Shown here: positions 47,258-57,028 of the stretch, in pieces
Layout of the letters: every line of letters starts with the position of its first letter
Numbering within the stretch: the stretch's first letter is position 1
Assembly (NCBI GenBank): GCA_024867545.1
Contig: JANFNE010000014.1
Span: 1-64,000, forward strand
Direction of reading: 5' to 3'
Source: Phytopythium helicoides
Taxonomy: Eukaryota > Oomycota > Peronosporomycetes > Pythiales > Pythiaceae
DNA: 64,000 bases
Notes under the pieces: model-generated
Seen by the model: only the letters and a program-made list of their open reading frames with translations
Databases searched by the model: none
What the model was told of the DNA's origin: nothing
Translations under genes and position numbers: made by a program

Positions 47258-50170
47258 CTAGGACGGCCGATCACCACTACGGGTCGACGGTCGCCGCTGG
47301 ATCACTGGTATCCGCTGTGGTACTCTCGTATCGTCTTCTTTGGTGGTTGCTACTCCTGAAGCTGTAGACGCCGCTATTGGTGCTGTGTCATCTGCCTTTG
47401 AGCTGGTTGATGATGGTGGCCGAGACGTTGAACCACTCGGAGCTGCTGGCCGATGTAACTGAGAGCTTTGTGATGCTGCTACAGATTGAGCTACCCCTGT
47501 TGGTGTTGGAGGATGCGGTCGTCGCCGAATAACGGAGCTACCACTTGTCGTAACGATTGTGGACTGAGACGATGGGCGTTCGGTTGAGCTGGACTCGACA
47601 GCAGTTGGCTTTACAGGCGTCATTGTCACCGGTATTGTGCGGGCAACTTGTGTTGAGGACTGGGGCAAAGGATCCCCAACATCAACAGTGTGTCTTCTGT
47701 CTGCAATACGTCCTTGAGCTCCAACTGATGGCGGAAACTCTGGTCGAGGTCCGTTTGGGAGTGGCTTGAGAGTAACCATAGCATTACTGGCATGACTTCG
47801 ACTGGAAAAAGAGTCATTGGGTCCTGCTGTCTTGATGCCTGATCCTGCAGCGGAATTACTAATACTTGTCTTGGAGCCCGCTGGAGCTCTTGGAACAGGA
47901 AATCCGACTGATCCCCGGTCACTCGGAGCATGAGATGGAGGCGGATTTGGGCCGACGCTATACATTTGACTTGCAGTGTTTCCTCCCGTGGTCGATACAA
48001 TGTGGCGTCCACCGCGAACCGATCCGGGCCGATGAGGTGGTGCACCATTACGAAGCTCTTGTTGAGGAAGGGTTTGTTGGGCAGAAGTTTGTAGCTGCTG
48101 CTGCTGTGCTTGAGGCTGCTGAAGTGGCTGCGGCTGCTGAAGTGGCTGCGGCTGCTGAAGTGGCTGTGTTTGAGGTGGTAAAATCCTTCGTGGAGTTGTC
48201 ACCGTAGCATCCGATGGCCGCTTGTTGGTTGTTGAAGCCCCGGTCCCAGTTGCTTCGACTGGTGATGTTTGTGCACCTGATGTGCGAACTGATGAAACAG
48301 TTAGATCTGCGGGGGCGGGATGTACTGGCTTGGATCCTCTCGGTGTATTGCTGTTGCTTTGTCGACCGTGGCTGTCAGCACTATGTCGCATTGTCTGAGG
48401 TCTCGCTGGTGGACCTCGACTCGAGCTTACACCTTGGTTTTGCGTAATTGAGCCCAACACGGACGATGATGACCCGCGACGCTCCTTCAAGGCTCGTTGG
48501 AACTTGTTGTACAATAGGTAGTAGGACGCAGTCAGGCTGTTGTGAGCATTTTGCTTCAGTGCATCCTCCACGTCTACGGTATTGACACCGAGTGCATCGA
48601 GCTGCGTGAACACCATTTCCTTCAACACGCTACTTAGCTCACCACCGTTTGACCCAGGCACCGCTCCATCGTTCCCATCCGCTGACGAAACGGAAGATGA
48701 AATTGGAAGTGTTGGAACCGAGATGGAGCGAGGAGTGTTAGGAGCACTGCTTCCATTCCCAAGACCCCTGCCTGTCACCCATGCGTGCTGACAAATCGAG
48801 TCAAGTGGTATCCGTTTTTCTGGATTGGTCTCGAAAATACGTCGAATGAGGTCTTGCACCGCAGGTGATAAGAACGGGGGCATACGGTAGTCAGCGCTCA
48901 AGATTTTCTTGTACAATAAATTAGTGTTGCTGTCCTCAAATGGCAGAAACCCACATACCATCGCGAAGAGCACGACACCTAGGCTCCAGACATCGGCCAT
49001 AGGCCCGCGATACATCTTGCCCTCAATCATCTCAGGTGCTGCGTAACAGGGAGAACCACAAGCTGTCCGTAACAATCGGCCCCCGTCATGAGTGTTACTG
49101 AGGCCAAAATCGACAATTTTGACGATAAAGCTCGCTCCCCCAGGCTGCGGACAAGCAATTGACTGCAGCAATAAGTTCTCAGGCTTCAGATCTCGGTGCG
49201 TCACTTCATTCGTGTGTAAATATGCTAATCCCTCCGCAATTTGTCGGAAGAGTAATGAGGCCTCGGACTCGCGCAGTCGATGGTGAGCCACGATGTACTC
49301 AAACATTTCGCCTCCATCGATATGTTCCATGACGAGAAAAATGCGCTCTGGGGAGTCAATCACCTCAAACAGCTGAATTACGTTCATATGGCGATTGCGT
49401 TTTAGAATTTTGATCTCGCGTGCAACACGCTCAACATCCGCAATCTGCACAATGCGCTTCTTTTCGAGGATTTTTACTGCGACCTTTTCACCAGTGATAA
49501 GGTGAAGACCGAGCTTTACTTTACCGAAAGTGCCCTTGCCGATGGTATCTCCGAGCACGTACTCGCCAATAATTTCACCGCTACCGTCACTGGCTGCGTC
49601 AGAAGCACCTGAACTACGGCGTCCTTGTGCAGAAGCCGATGGAGGTACAGATCCTGAACTCGTTTTTGCCGGTGATGACCCATTCTGTGCTGTCGTTGAT
49701 GACACAGAAGGCGCTCCTTTCGTCTCGCTATTAGTGGACTTATTCGATGGTGTCATAAGCTTGGGGCTTGCAGGAACATTGTGCGATTTTTGGTGCGGAT
49801 ATGCTACCGGACTTGCCGGGGTAATTGCAGGTGGTCGGTGTGCTTGGGCCTGTGGTTGCGATCGTTCGTCCGTTATTCGTTGTGATTGCAGCGGAGATCG
49901 TTCAGCTGGACCAGTAGATCCCGAAAACTCTTGCTGTTGAGATTCTTGTTGAGGCAGCTCCTGATGTTGCTTTGAGGGCGGAGGTTTTGGTGTCGGAATC
50001 GCCGCTGGGCGAGATGCCTGATTGCTCTTTTCTTGAAGACTTGGCTTCCTGGGCGACGAACCTGCACTGGAATTCGTGCCGGAGGCCACACTTAAGCTCG
50101 GTGCGTTCACATTTATCGTTGGTGGGTGCGCGGGGGAACTCATGACCACAGCAGCTGTGCTTGCAGTCAT
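47258..50170 (-). CDS. SNF1/AMPK/MARK-type Ser/Thr kinase with UBA-like segment
   Basis: 970 residues from the ATG at 50170; the frame continues upstream only from a GTG. A disordered Ser/Pro/Gln N-terminus (about 200 residues) is followed by the kinase domain (about 202-455): GKGTFGKV, AVKIL with catalytic Lys, HRDLKPENLLL, VDFGLSN, T-loop LLRTACGSPCYAAPEMI and DVWSLGVVLFAM. The LRTxCGSPxYAAPE loop is the LKB1-type activation site of AMPK-related kinases. About 85 residues further on, QLDALGVNTVDVEDALKQNA then LTASYYLLYNKFQR is a UBA-like segment as in MARK/SNF1 kinases. The tail is very long and low complexity, with a repeated QPLQQPQPLQQPQPLQ block. No KA1 domain is evident. Confidence 0.88.
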   Translation of the reverse strand: MTASTAAVVMSSPAHPPTINVNAPSLSVASGTNSSAGSSPRKPSLQEKSNQASRPAAIPTPKPPPSKQHQELPQQESQQQEFSGSTGPAERSPLQSQRITDERSQPQAQAHRPPAITPASPVAYPHQKSHNVPASPKLMTPSNKSTNSETKGAPSVSSTTAQNGSSPAKTSSGSVPPSASAQGRRSSGASDAASDGSGEIIGEYVLGDTIGKGTFGKVKLGLHLITGEKVAVKILEKKRIVQIADVERVAREIKILKRNRHMNVIQLFEVIDSPERIFLVMEHIDGGEMFEYIVAHHRLRESEASLLFRQIAEGLAYLHTNEVTHRDLKPENLLLQSIACPQPGGASFIVKIVDFGLSNTHDGGRLLRTACGSPCYAAPEMIEGKMYRGPMADVWSLGVVLFAMVCGFLPFEDSNTNLLYKKILSADYRMPPFLSPAVQDLIRRIFETNPEKRIPLDSICQHAWVTGRGLGNGSSAPNTPRSISVPTLPISSSVSSADGNDGAVPGSNGGELSSVLKEMVFTQLDALGVNTVDVEDALKQNAHNSLTASYYLLYNKFQRALKERRGSSSSVLGSITQNQGVSSSRGPPARPQTMRHSADSHGRQSNSNTPRGSKPVHPAPADLTVSSVRTSGAQTSPVEATGTGASTTNKRPSDATVTTPRRILPPQTQPLQQPQPLQQPQPLQQPQAQQQQLQTSAQQTLPQQELRNGAPPHRPGSVRGGRHIVSTTGGNTASQMYSVGPNPPPSHAPSDRGSVGFPVPRAPAGSKTSISNSAAGSGIKTAGPNDSFSSRSHASNAMVTLKPLPNGPRPEFPPSVGAQGRIADRRHTVDVGDPLPQSSTQVARTIPVTMTPVKPTAVESSSTERPSSQSTIVTTSGSSVIRRRPHPPTPTGVAQSVAASQSSQLHRPAAPSGSTSRPPSSTSSKADDTAPIAASTASGVATTKEDDTRVPQRIPVIQRRPSTRSGDRPS

Positions 50171-50494
50171 TACAATACGCTCCTTGCCGATATGGGCGAC
50201 CGTGACTGCTACTGAGTGAGCGTGGTAACCAGATTTTGTTGATTGCTTGCCTATAGCATGACCGAAGCGACAACAAGCAGAGAGAACCACAACCAAAATT
50301 GATGTGCTTTGACAAAGGTGCAGAGCAGCAGGCTGCTGTTGCGTGCTCAGCGCTCAATGTTTGCTTGATTCTAACTTGCGTACCCGTGAAGTTGCAACAT
50401 GCACATCAAGACAGCAATAGCCCCTGCAAAAATAAAGACTGAGATCTGACAATCCCTATTCATAGTGACCATCTTTTTGGCTCAATCAGGAGGT
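50171..50494. other. Intergenic region
   Basis: 324 bp, between the 5' end of the SNF1/MARK-type kinase and the 3' end of UMPH-1 paralogue A; no gene. Confidence 0.5.
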
Positions 50495-51674
50495 CTAGCT
50501 TTCCTTTTGAGCACTCGTTTGCGCCAGGAGCTGCTCGAGCAGCAGCGCAACCGGCTCAAGACTCCCATCATGCGTGAGCACTACGTCGTAGAGCTCGAGG
50601 TATTCGTCGATCGCGTCATCCACATGGATATTGAGAAAGCCGATACGGATAATCTCGTCCTCCTTGCAATTCAAACCCTTGGACATATTCACGTCACCAC
50701 GTGAATCTCCAAGCAGCAAAACGTTGGAACGCTGCTCCATCTTGCACTGTTGCCAGAACGGGGAGTCCAGCAGCACCGTTGCGTTCTTGTTGAAAGAGTG
50801 GATGAGGTTGCCGTGGAATCCATCGATAGCTCCGTCAGCGCCAAAGCGCATCATATTGGAGACAACGTGCACGTTCTCAGGGACTATGCGGCCTTGGGTT
50901 GCCATGTATTCCTTGCTCAGTACCTCGTGAATGACATCGTACAGCCCCGCAGAAAAGACGAGCGTCGGAATCTTGTGCTCTTCCAGTTGCTTGAAGAGCG
51001 CATGAAAGCCCGGGCGGAAGCCGAGGTTGGCCTGGGCCACGGCGTCTCGGATCTGCTCGCGGTTGAGCTTGACCTCAATCAGCATATCGTGCGCCTGCGT
51101 CCACCACTCGACCATGAACGGCAGCTTCTCGTCCCTCGAAAGCTTGGGCGACATCTCGATCGGGAAGTACTTGGCGAACAGCGCTCTCTCCCTCGCCCCA
51201 ACGAGCGGCTCGAGCCCCGGACTCGTCATGAGTAGTCCATGACTGCTGCTCTCCTGCACCCTGGCACCACTCTCGTCCCGCTCGGCCTTGTAGAACGGCG
51301 TCAGCGTCTGGTCAAAGTCGCTGATCACCAGCAGCTTGCGTGGTCCATCCGCCACGAACTTCCTCCACTTGAGCGCAAACCCCTCTAACACCACCAGAAC
51401 ACAACCGTTAGTACCTCTAGATCCTCCATGCCGAGCCTGTTCGCCCTGGAATCGCACCAGGATCCGAGATGATGAGTCGAGGGGGCCGAGGCGCCTTGCC
51501 ATCCGTGTACGAGCGCGCCTTGACGCCCACAGCGCGCCCTTCAAGCCGTGCAGGGGCTTGAACTGACCGCCAGGAGGTCCCCGAGCCAAATCCTGCGGCT
51601 CCAAGAGCCGCAGCGGCCCCCATCGGCAGCAGCAGCGCCGACTTGGCGCGCATCAAGCCCAGCACCTTGTGCAT
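50495..51674 (-). CDS. Pyrimidine 5'-nucleotidase (UMPH-1 family), paralogue A
   Basis: Exon 1 (51674-51458) and exon 2 (51384-50495) join as ISDP|EGFALKWRKF, giving 368 residues. The N-terminus MHKVLGLMRAKSALLLPMGA, followed by AAALGAAGFGSG, is a hydrophobic leader or anchor. The HAD-type core has DFDQTLTPFYKA (nucleophile Asp), SSHGLLMTS, FMVEWWTQAHD, FRPGFHALFKQL, FSAGLYDVIHEVL, HVVSNMMRFGADG and LLLGDSRGDVNMSKG (acid motif). These are hallmarks of cytosolic 5'-nucleotidase III/UMPH-1, which dephosphorylates CMP and UMP. It is paired head-to-head with paralogue B, whose first splice junction is at the same codon, showing that the two arose by duplication. Confidence 0.9.
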
Positions 51675-51739
51675 CTTCAGCCTTTCGGAAGCGAGTAACC
51701 CGATGGTAACCTGATCAAAGTGGCGTAACCCGAGCCAAG
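51675..51739. promoter_or_regulatory. 65-bp bidirectional promoter between two UMPH-1 paralogues
   Basis: The two ATGs are separated by only 65 bp. Within it GTAACCCGA occurs at 51695-51703 and again at 51725-51733, exactly 30 bp apart, with GGTAACCTGATCA in between. Both genes' start sites and regulatory sites must lie within this stretch or inside the coding regions. Confidence 0.75.
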
Positions 51740-53024
51740 ATGATGAAGGTGACGAGGAGACAGGCGCTGGCGGCGGCCGCCGTGGGGGCCGCGGGCGCCT
51801 CCTGGAGCCTCAGAGCGCGCGCGGAGCATGCGGAGGGAGAGCAGAGCGGTCGGTGGCCCACGCGGCGGCCCATGATGTTCGTTCGGGACCCTGGTGCGGA
51901 GCTTGCAGCGCTGGGAGGAGAAGATGGAGAGATCCTGACGGACGAGTGGAATTGGCGAGCGCAGAGGAGTTTGCGCGCAAGTGGAAGAAGTTCTCGACCG
52001 ACGGGATGGACAAGCTCATGGTCATCGCCGACTTTGACTACACGCTCACGCCCTTCTTCAAGCCCACGGGTGGGATTTGGGCTGTAGCAATGGCAAGAAG
52101 ATGAGGTGGTGAAGCTGACGATGGACTGCAGATGAGCGAGCACACAGCACCCACGGGATCCTCATGACCAGCGACGCGCTGCCGGAGAAGGCCGTCCAGA
52201 GCGCCCACGATATGTTCAAGCAGTACTACCCTATCGAGCAGTCCACGACACTCACACCTGACGAGAAGCTTCCGTTCATGATTGAGTGGTGCGTGCAACA
52301 AGCAAGCTGCTTGTGGTGTTGAGATGCTAATGGTTTGATAAGCGGCTGCTTAGGTGGACTCGACAGCACGACATCATGGTCGAGCACAAGCTGACGCGCC
52401 AGGCCGTGCGAGACGCAGTTGACGCCAGTGACATTTGCTTCCGAGAGGGATTCATGGACATCTTCGACGTGCTCGCAAGCCAGAACGTGCCGACGCTCAT
52501 CTTCTCGGCGGGGCTCTACGACGTCATCCACGCCGTGCTCGACCGCGAGTACGCCAAGACGGCGCGCGGATCACCTCCGCCAAACGTCCACGTCGTGTCC
52601 AACATGATGCGGTTCAACGCGGATGGCACGCTCGTCGGGTTCGACGGCACGGTGCGTGTGCAGCAATGCCCAGCCTAGCATGCGAGTCAAACTAACCTCC
52701 ACGGCTCCAATGTCTGCGTATGGCTGACTGGAGCAGCTAGTGCACAGCCTCAACAAGAACGCGAGCGCGCTGACGGGGACCGCGTTCTGGCAGCAGTGCC
52801 AGCTCGAGAAGCGCCACAACATCTTGCTGCTTGGCGACTCGCTTGGTGACGCCAACATGGCCAACGGTCTCGAGTTCAGCGAGGACGAGATTGTGCGCAT
52901 CGGCTTCTTGAACACCGACGTGAAGGAGAAGCTGGAGACGTACTTGGAGCGCTTCGACGTTGTGCTGACAGACGACTCGAGCTTGCTGCCCGTCGAGCTG
53001 CTCATGCACCAGCTCGCCAAGTAG
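51740..53024 (+). CDS. Pyrimidine 5'-nucleotidase (UMPH-1 family), paralogue B
   Basis: Five exons (51740-51893, 51965-52069, 52132-52288, 52354-52651, 52737-53024) join in frame to 333 residues. The leader MMKVTRRQALAAAAVGAAGA is hydrophobic after basic residues and includes TRRQ, a possible export or mitochondrial leader. Core: DFDYTLTPFFKPT, STHGILMTS, FMIEW|WTRQHDIM, FREGFMDIFDVL, FSAGLYDVIHAVL, HVVSNMMRFNADG, LLLGDSLGDANMANG. It is about two-thirds similar to paralogue A by eye but has three more introns, all absent from A's exon 2. That implies intron loss in A (perhaps by gene conversion with cDNA) or gain in B. Confidence 0.9.
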
Positions 53025-53534
53025 CTGTCGTTGCCATGACAGCGCAGCTCGCCACTGCCAAAAGATGTCGCGGGCACATTCAAATGCAATCAAATGCTCG
53101 TCACGAGCCTAGATCCACAATGCAATGGTTTCTCAACACGTTCATTGCATGACTCGGAGGTCCCTTCCTCTCGACGAATCACGTCGTCTACACCGCCAAA
53201 AGATGCCACGAGTCGTTCATCATACTCCTGCCGTCACAATCAGCCGAGTTGATCAACCAACAAGCATTTGGACGTGGTTGAAGCCGCTTCTGAAGCACGG
53301 CCGCTCGTACAAAAGAGGAAACCCATACAAACTCCAAGTCAAACCCTCCCCCAAACAGTTGGATTCCCATCATCCAACTGCAACTACGTCGATGTGATGA
53401 CCGGTGTCATTGGTGTACCCATCTATTATCCTTGGAGCGCACCGAGTCGAGCTCCTCATTCCTGTTTTTGCCGGCTCCAGCTCAAGTCTCCGCTTCAAGT
53501 AGTCGACGCAACAAGCAACAGCCAGCCAGTCGCG
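53025..53534. other. Intergenic region upstream of xylose isomerase
   Basis: 510 bp; an open frame extends upstream of the xylose isomerase ATG but its translation has no family similarity. Presumed promoter of the isomerase. Confidence 0.5.
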
Positions 53535-54893
53535 ATGGTGCAGCACGAGGTCAAGACGTACTTCCCGGATGTGCCGGCCATCAAGTTCGAGGGCAAGGGC
53601 GGCGCCAACCCGCTGGCCTTCCAAGAGTACAACGCGAGCGAGGTGATCCTGGGCAAGACCATGGCCGAGTGGTGCCGCTTTGCTGTGTGCTACTGGCACA
53701 CGTTCGGCGGCACGGGCGCCGACCCGTTCGGACCCGGCACCTTCACCAACCGCTCGTGGCACGACCCGCTCTCGGACGCGAGTCTGCCGACGACCTATGA
53801 GCGCAAGCTCGAGGCCGCCAAGTGCAAGGCGGACGCGGCGTTCGAGCTCTTCACCAAGCTCGGCGTGCAGTACTACTCGTGGCACGACGTCGACATCGTG
53901 GAGGAGGGCGACGACATCCCCGAGACGTACAAGCTGCTCGACGACATCTCGGACTACCTGCTCGAGAAGCAGCGCGCGACGGGCGTCAAGTGCCTCTGGG
54001 GAACGTCCAACCTGTTCAGCCACAAGCGCTTCATGAACGGCGGCAGCACGAACCCGGACCTCGCCGTGTTCGCGCACGCCGCGGCGCACGTCAAGAAGGC
54101 CATGGACATCACGCTCAAGCTGGGCGGCGAGAACTTTGTCTTCTGGGGCGGCCGCGAGGGCTTCCAGAGCATCCTCAACACGGACGCGCGCAAGGAGCTG
54201 GACCATATGGCGGCCTTCTTCAAGATGGCCGTCGCCTACAAGAAGCAGATCGGCGCCGACTTCCAGTTCCTAGTGGAGCCCAAGCCGCGCGAGCCGATGA
54301 AGCACCAGTACGACTACGACGCGGCCACGGTCATGTCGTTCCTGAGCTTCTACGGCCTCGAGCAGCACTTCAAGCTCAACATTGAGCCGAATCACACGAC
54401 GCTCGCGGGCCATGACTACGAGCATGACATCTACCACGCCGCCAACTTTGGCATGCTGGGCTCGGTGGACTGCAACACGGGCGACCCGCTGCTCGGCTGG
54501 GACACGGACCAGTTCCTGATGGACGAGAAGAAGGCGACGCTCGTGATGAAGAAGATCGTGGAGATCGGCGGTCTGGGCAAGGGCGGCCTCAACTTTGACT
54601 GCAAGGTGCGCCGCGAGTCGACGGACCTCGTGGACCTGTTCATCGCGCACATTGGCTCGATGGACACCTTCGCCAAGGGTCTGCGCCAGGCGGCCAAGCT
54701 CATTGAGAGCAACGTGCTCGGCGAGCTCGTGGCCACGCGCTACGCGTCGTGGAAGAGCGCACTGGGCGAGCGCGTGGAGAAGGGCGAGGCCTCGTTCGAC
54801 GAGCTCGTCGAGTACGCGCAGAAGACTGGCGAGCCGGCGCACACGTCTGGCAAGCAGGAGCTCGCCGAGATGCTCTTCAACCGCTACGTGTAA
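53535..54893 (+). CDS. xylA: Xylose isomerase (class II type)
   Basis: 452 residues, intronless, ATG at 53535. The body aligns end to end with class II xylose isomerases: YWHTFGGTGADPFGPGT, YSWHDVDIVEEGD, LWGTSNLFSHKRF, VFWGGREGFQSILNTD, the metal-binding EPKPREPMKHQYDYDAAT, LNIEPNHTTLAGHDYEHD, LGSVDCNTGDPLLGWDTDQF and GGLNFDCKVRRES. Catalytic His/Asp (WHD) and the Glu/Asp/His metal ligands are all present. It interconverts D-xylose and D-xylulose, opening plant hemicellulose sugar to the pentose phosphate pathway. Most fungi use a reductase/dehydrogenase route instead. Third-position GC is very high, suggesting strong expression. No targeting signal is seen. Confidence 0.96.
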   Translation: MVQHEVKTYFPDVPAIKFEGKGGANPLAFQEYNASEVILGKTMAEWCRFAVCYWHTFGGTGADPFGPGTFTNRSWHDPLSDASLPTTYERKLEAAKCKADAAFELFTKLGVQYYSWHDVDIVEEGDDIPETYKLLDDISDYLLEKQRATGVKCLWGTSNLFSHKRFMNGGSTNPDLAVFAHAAAHVKKAMDITLKLGGENFVFWGGREGFQSILNTDARKELDHMAAFFKMAVAYKKQIGADFQFLVEPKPREPMKHQYDYDAATVMSFLSFYGLEQHFKLNIEPNHTTLAGHDYEHDIYHAANFGMLGSVDCNTGDPLLGWDTDQFLMDEKKATLVMKKIVEIGGLGKGGLNFDCKVRRESTDLVDLFIAHIGSMDTFAKGLRQAAKLIESNVLGELVATRYASWKSALGERVEKGEASFDELVEYAQKTGEPAHTSGKQELAEMLFNRYV

Positions 54894-55801
54894 GCGTGTG
54901 GTGACGCTGCCGGGTGTGTTTATGTGGAGTTGCTGGCTGCTGTTGGAGCAGTGAGCTGCCTCCTCGATCGTGCTCGTGCTTGTGCAAGGGTTAGTATTGA
55001 ATTGTCAAAGCAAATGCAAAAGAGAAACACGTTTTTGATCGAACACGGGTCGTGTAGAGTTGAAGTGATCTCGAGTAGCTCTACGATGGTTGCTCCCTAG
55101 GAACGGCGAAAGGAAGATTCTGTGTGATTCGGTTGAGTTGTGGTTTGGCGAGTCTTACTGTAGCTGTTGATGTGATGGTGAATGAACAACCAGTTCGGGC
55201 GTGATGGTGGGTCACTTATCAAGATGTGCCGTGGCGCACATTTGGTAGTAAGTATGCGCAACGAGTGCGAGACAACCTGCTGTTACTCGACAATGGTCAG
55301 ACATGCTAAGATGCCCACCACTTGACTATGAATGAGCAATGCGGGCATCAATCTAACGATCTTGGATTCCGTGGTGAACCATTCCGATAGATGAACTTGG
55401 AGCACTAGCAAGAGGGACAAACTTGTTTGGGATGGATGACACGACTAGCTTTCCATAAGCTGTTTGCCAGAACACAAAGAGATCACGCGGTGGTCCATTC
55501 CAAACTTCTTCAGCAAGAAACCAGCATCGATCCTCCCTAACGCGTTCGATCAAAAAAATGTGCCTCATTTGCATTTGGACTGCCAATATACTCCCACGCC
55601 CACATGCTGCGAGCATTGATCTCATCGAGTTTGCTGGCTCTAGACCAACCTTCCACTGTAAATTATCATCAACCACGCAACAAAGAAGCAAGCGAGTCCA
55701 GCGTTGAAGCCTCCTCGATCACCATGCCACCATGAAGTGGTCCACACGAAATCTCCCCCGTATCCAAAAGTTTCCAAGCAAAAAGAGAGAAACCGAGCGA
55801 T
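54894..55801. other. Intergenic region between xylose isomerase and RPN12
   Basis: 0.9 kb, AT-richer, with short open frames on the minus strand (55353-55981) that lack recognisable motifs. I see no gene, RNA or repeat in it. Confidence 0.55.
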
Positions 55802-56862
55802 ATGGCGGCCAACCTGGAGGCGCTGGAGCGCGAGGCGCAGGCGCTGCGCGCGGCCATCGACAACCAGCAGCTGTCGGAGGCCAAGAAGCAGCTGAGCAAG
55901 CTCAAGGTGGGGTCCTTCCGGCCGCTTCCCGCTCTCAAACAGCGCCGTGACGAGTTCCAAACCCGCGCAGATCGCGCTCACGACGCTGCCGTCGCTGCCG
56001 CCGCTCGGCGTCGACTCGCCCTCGGCCGACCGCGAGCGCGCCTTGGCCTGTACGTGGCGTTTTTATTAAGGAGTTGGGGCTTGTGCAGCTGCTGATGGGG
56101 CGGAGGTGGAGCGCAGGCCACGTGCTCGAGAGCGCAACGGTGCTGAGCATCGCGAGCGAGGACATGGCGGCCTTCGAGCGCAGCGTCACGCAGCTCAAGC
56201 CGTACTACACGGCGGTCGGCGCGCCGTCTGCGCTGCACTTCCAGATCCTCGGCACGCGGCTGCTGCAGCTTCTGGTCGAGAACCGCATGGCCGAGTTCCA
56301 CAACGAGGTTTGCTTGTGCTTGGAGATGTTGGAGGTGTTGGAGGCGTTCACACGCGTGCTGTTACCATATCCAGCTTGAGCTGCTGCCGGAGCAGAGCCG
56401 CCAGGACATCAATATTGCATTCCCCATCAAGCTGGAGCAGTACCTCATGGAGGGCACGTACAACAAGGTGCGAGGACAATCACAGCAACTTTTTGTAATC
56501 CAGCGTCACATGACTGAAGCTTTCACGCATGACAGGTGCTCGAGGCGCGCACAAACGTCCCGAACGCCTTCTTCCCATTCTTCCTGCGCCAGCTCGTGCA
56601 GACCGTGCGTGAGAACATTGCCGACTGCGCCGAGATCGCGTACCAGTGCCTGGAGCTCGCGGACGCGCAAAAGATGCTGCTGCTCGACTCGCCCGCAGAG
56701 CTCAGCGCGTACATCCAGGAGCACAAGACCGAATGGATCGTACGCGAGGGCCACGTGTGGTTCAAGGCACCGGAAAAGTCGCTAGGCGCATCCGACATTC
56801 CGTCGCTGCGCCTTGTGGGTGAGACGCTCTCCTACGCGACCGAGCTCGACCGCATCGTCTGA
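55802..56862 (+). CDS. RPN12: 26S proteasome regulatory subunit RPN12 (PSMD8)
   Basis: Five exons (55802-55906, 55971-56049, 56117-56307, 56375-56467, 56536-56862) join in frame to 264 residues. An N-terminal helical segment (LEALEREAQALRAAIDNQQL) leads to IALTTLPSLPPLG, then RALA|CHVLESATVLS, AAFERSVTQLKPYYT, GTRLLQLLVENRMAEFHNE|L, LEQYLMEGTYNK|V, FFLRQLVQTVRENIADCAEI and a PCI-type C-terminus ending ELDRIV. Block order and the L-E-Q-Y-L-M-E-G-x-Y-N-K signature are those of PSMD8/Rpn12, a lid subunit whose incorporation completes lid assembly. Confidence 0.92.
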
Positions 56863-57028
56863 GCGCGCTCCGTTCCCGTTCCCGCAGTGACGACTCTTCA
56901 CCTAAGAGGATGCATAAATGCAAGCACACGCGAGTTGATGAGACCAAAAGAAACACCGAGTGTCGGCTCGCTTACAACAGCAACAGCTACACTACCCTCC
57001 CTAATGTCGCATTGCCACACTTGCACCC

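Noticed and set aside
53268..53534. N-terminal extension of the xylose isomerase frame
   Set aside because: The upstream 89 codons have no similarity to the family, do not look like a targeting peptide, and begin without an ATG in a good context; the protein from 53535 is already full length.
53370..54206. Minus-strand open frame of 278 codons opposite xylose isomerase
   Set aside because: Mirror-frame artefact of strong GC3 bias in xylA; no recognisable motifs.
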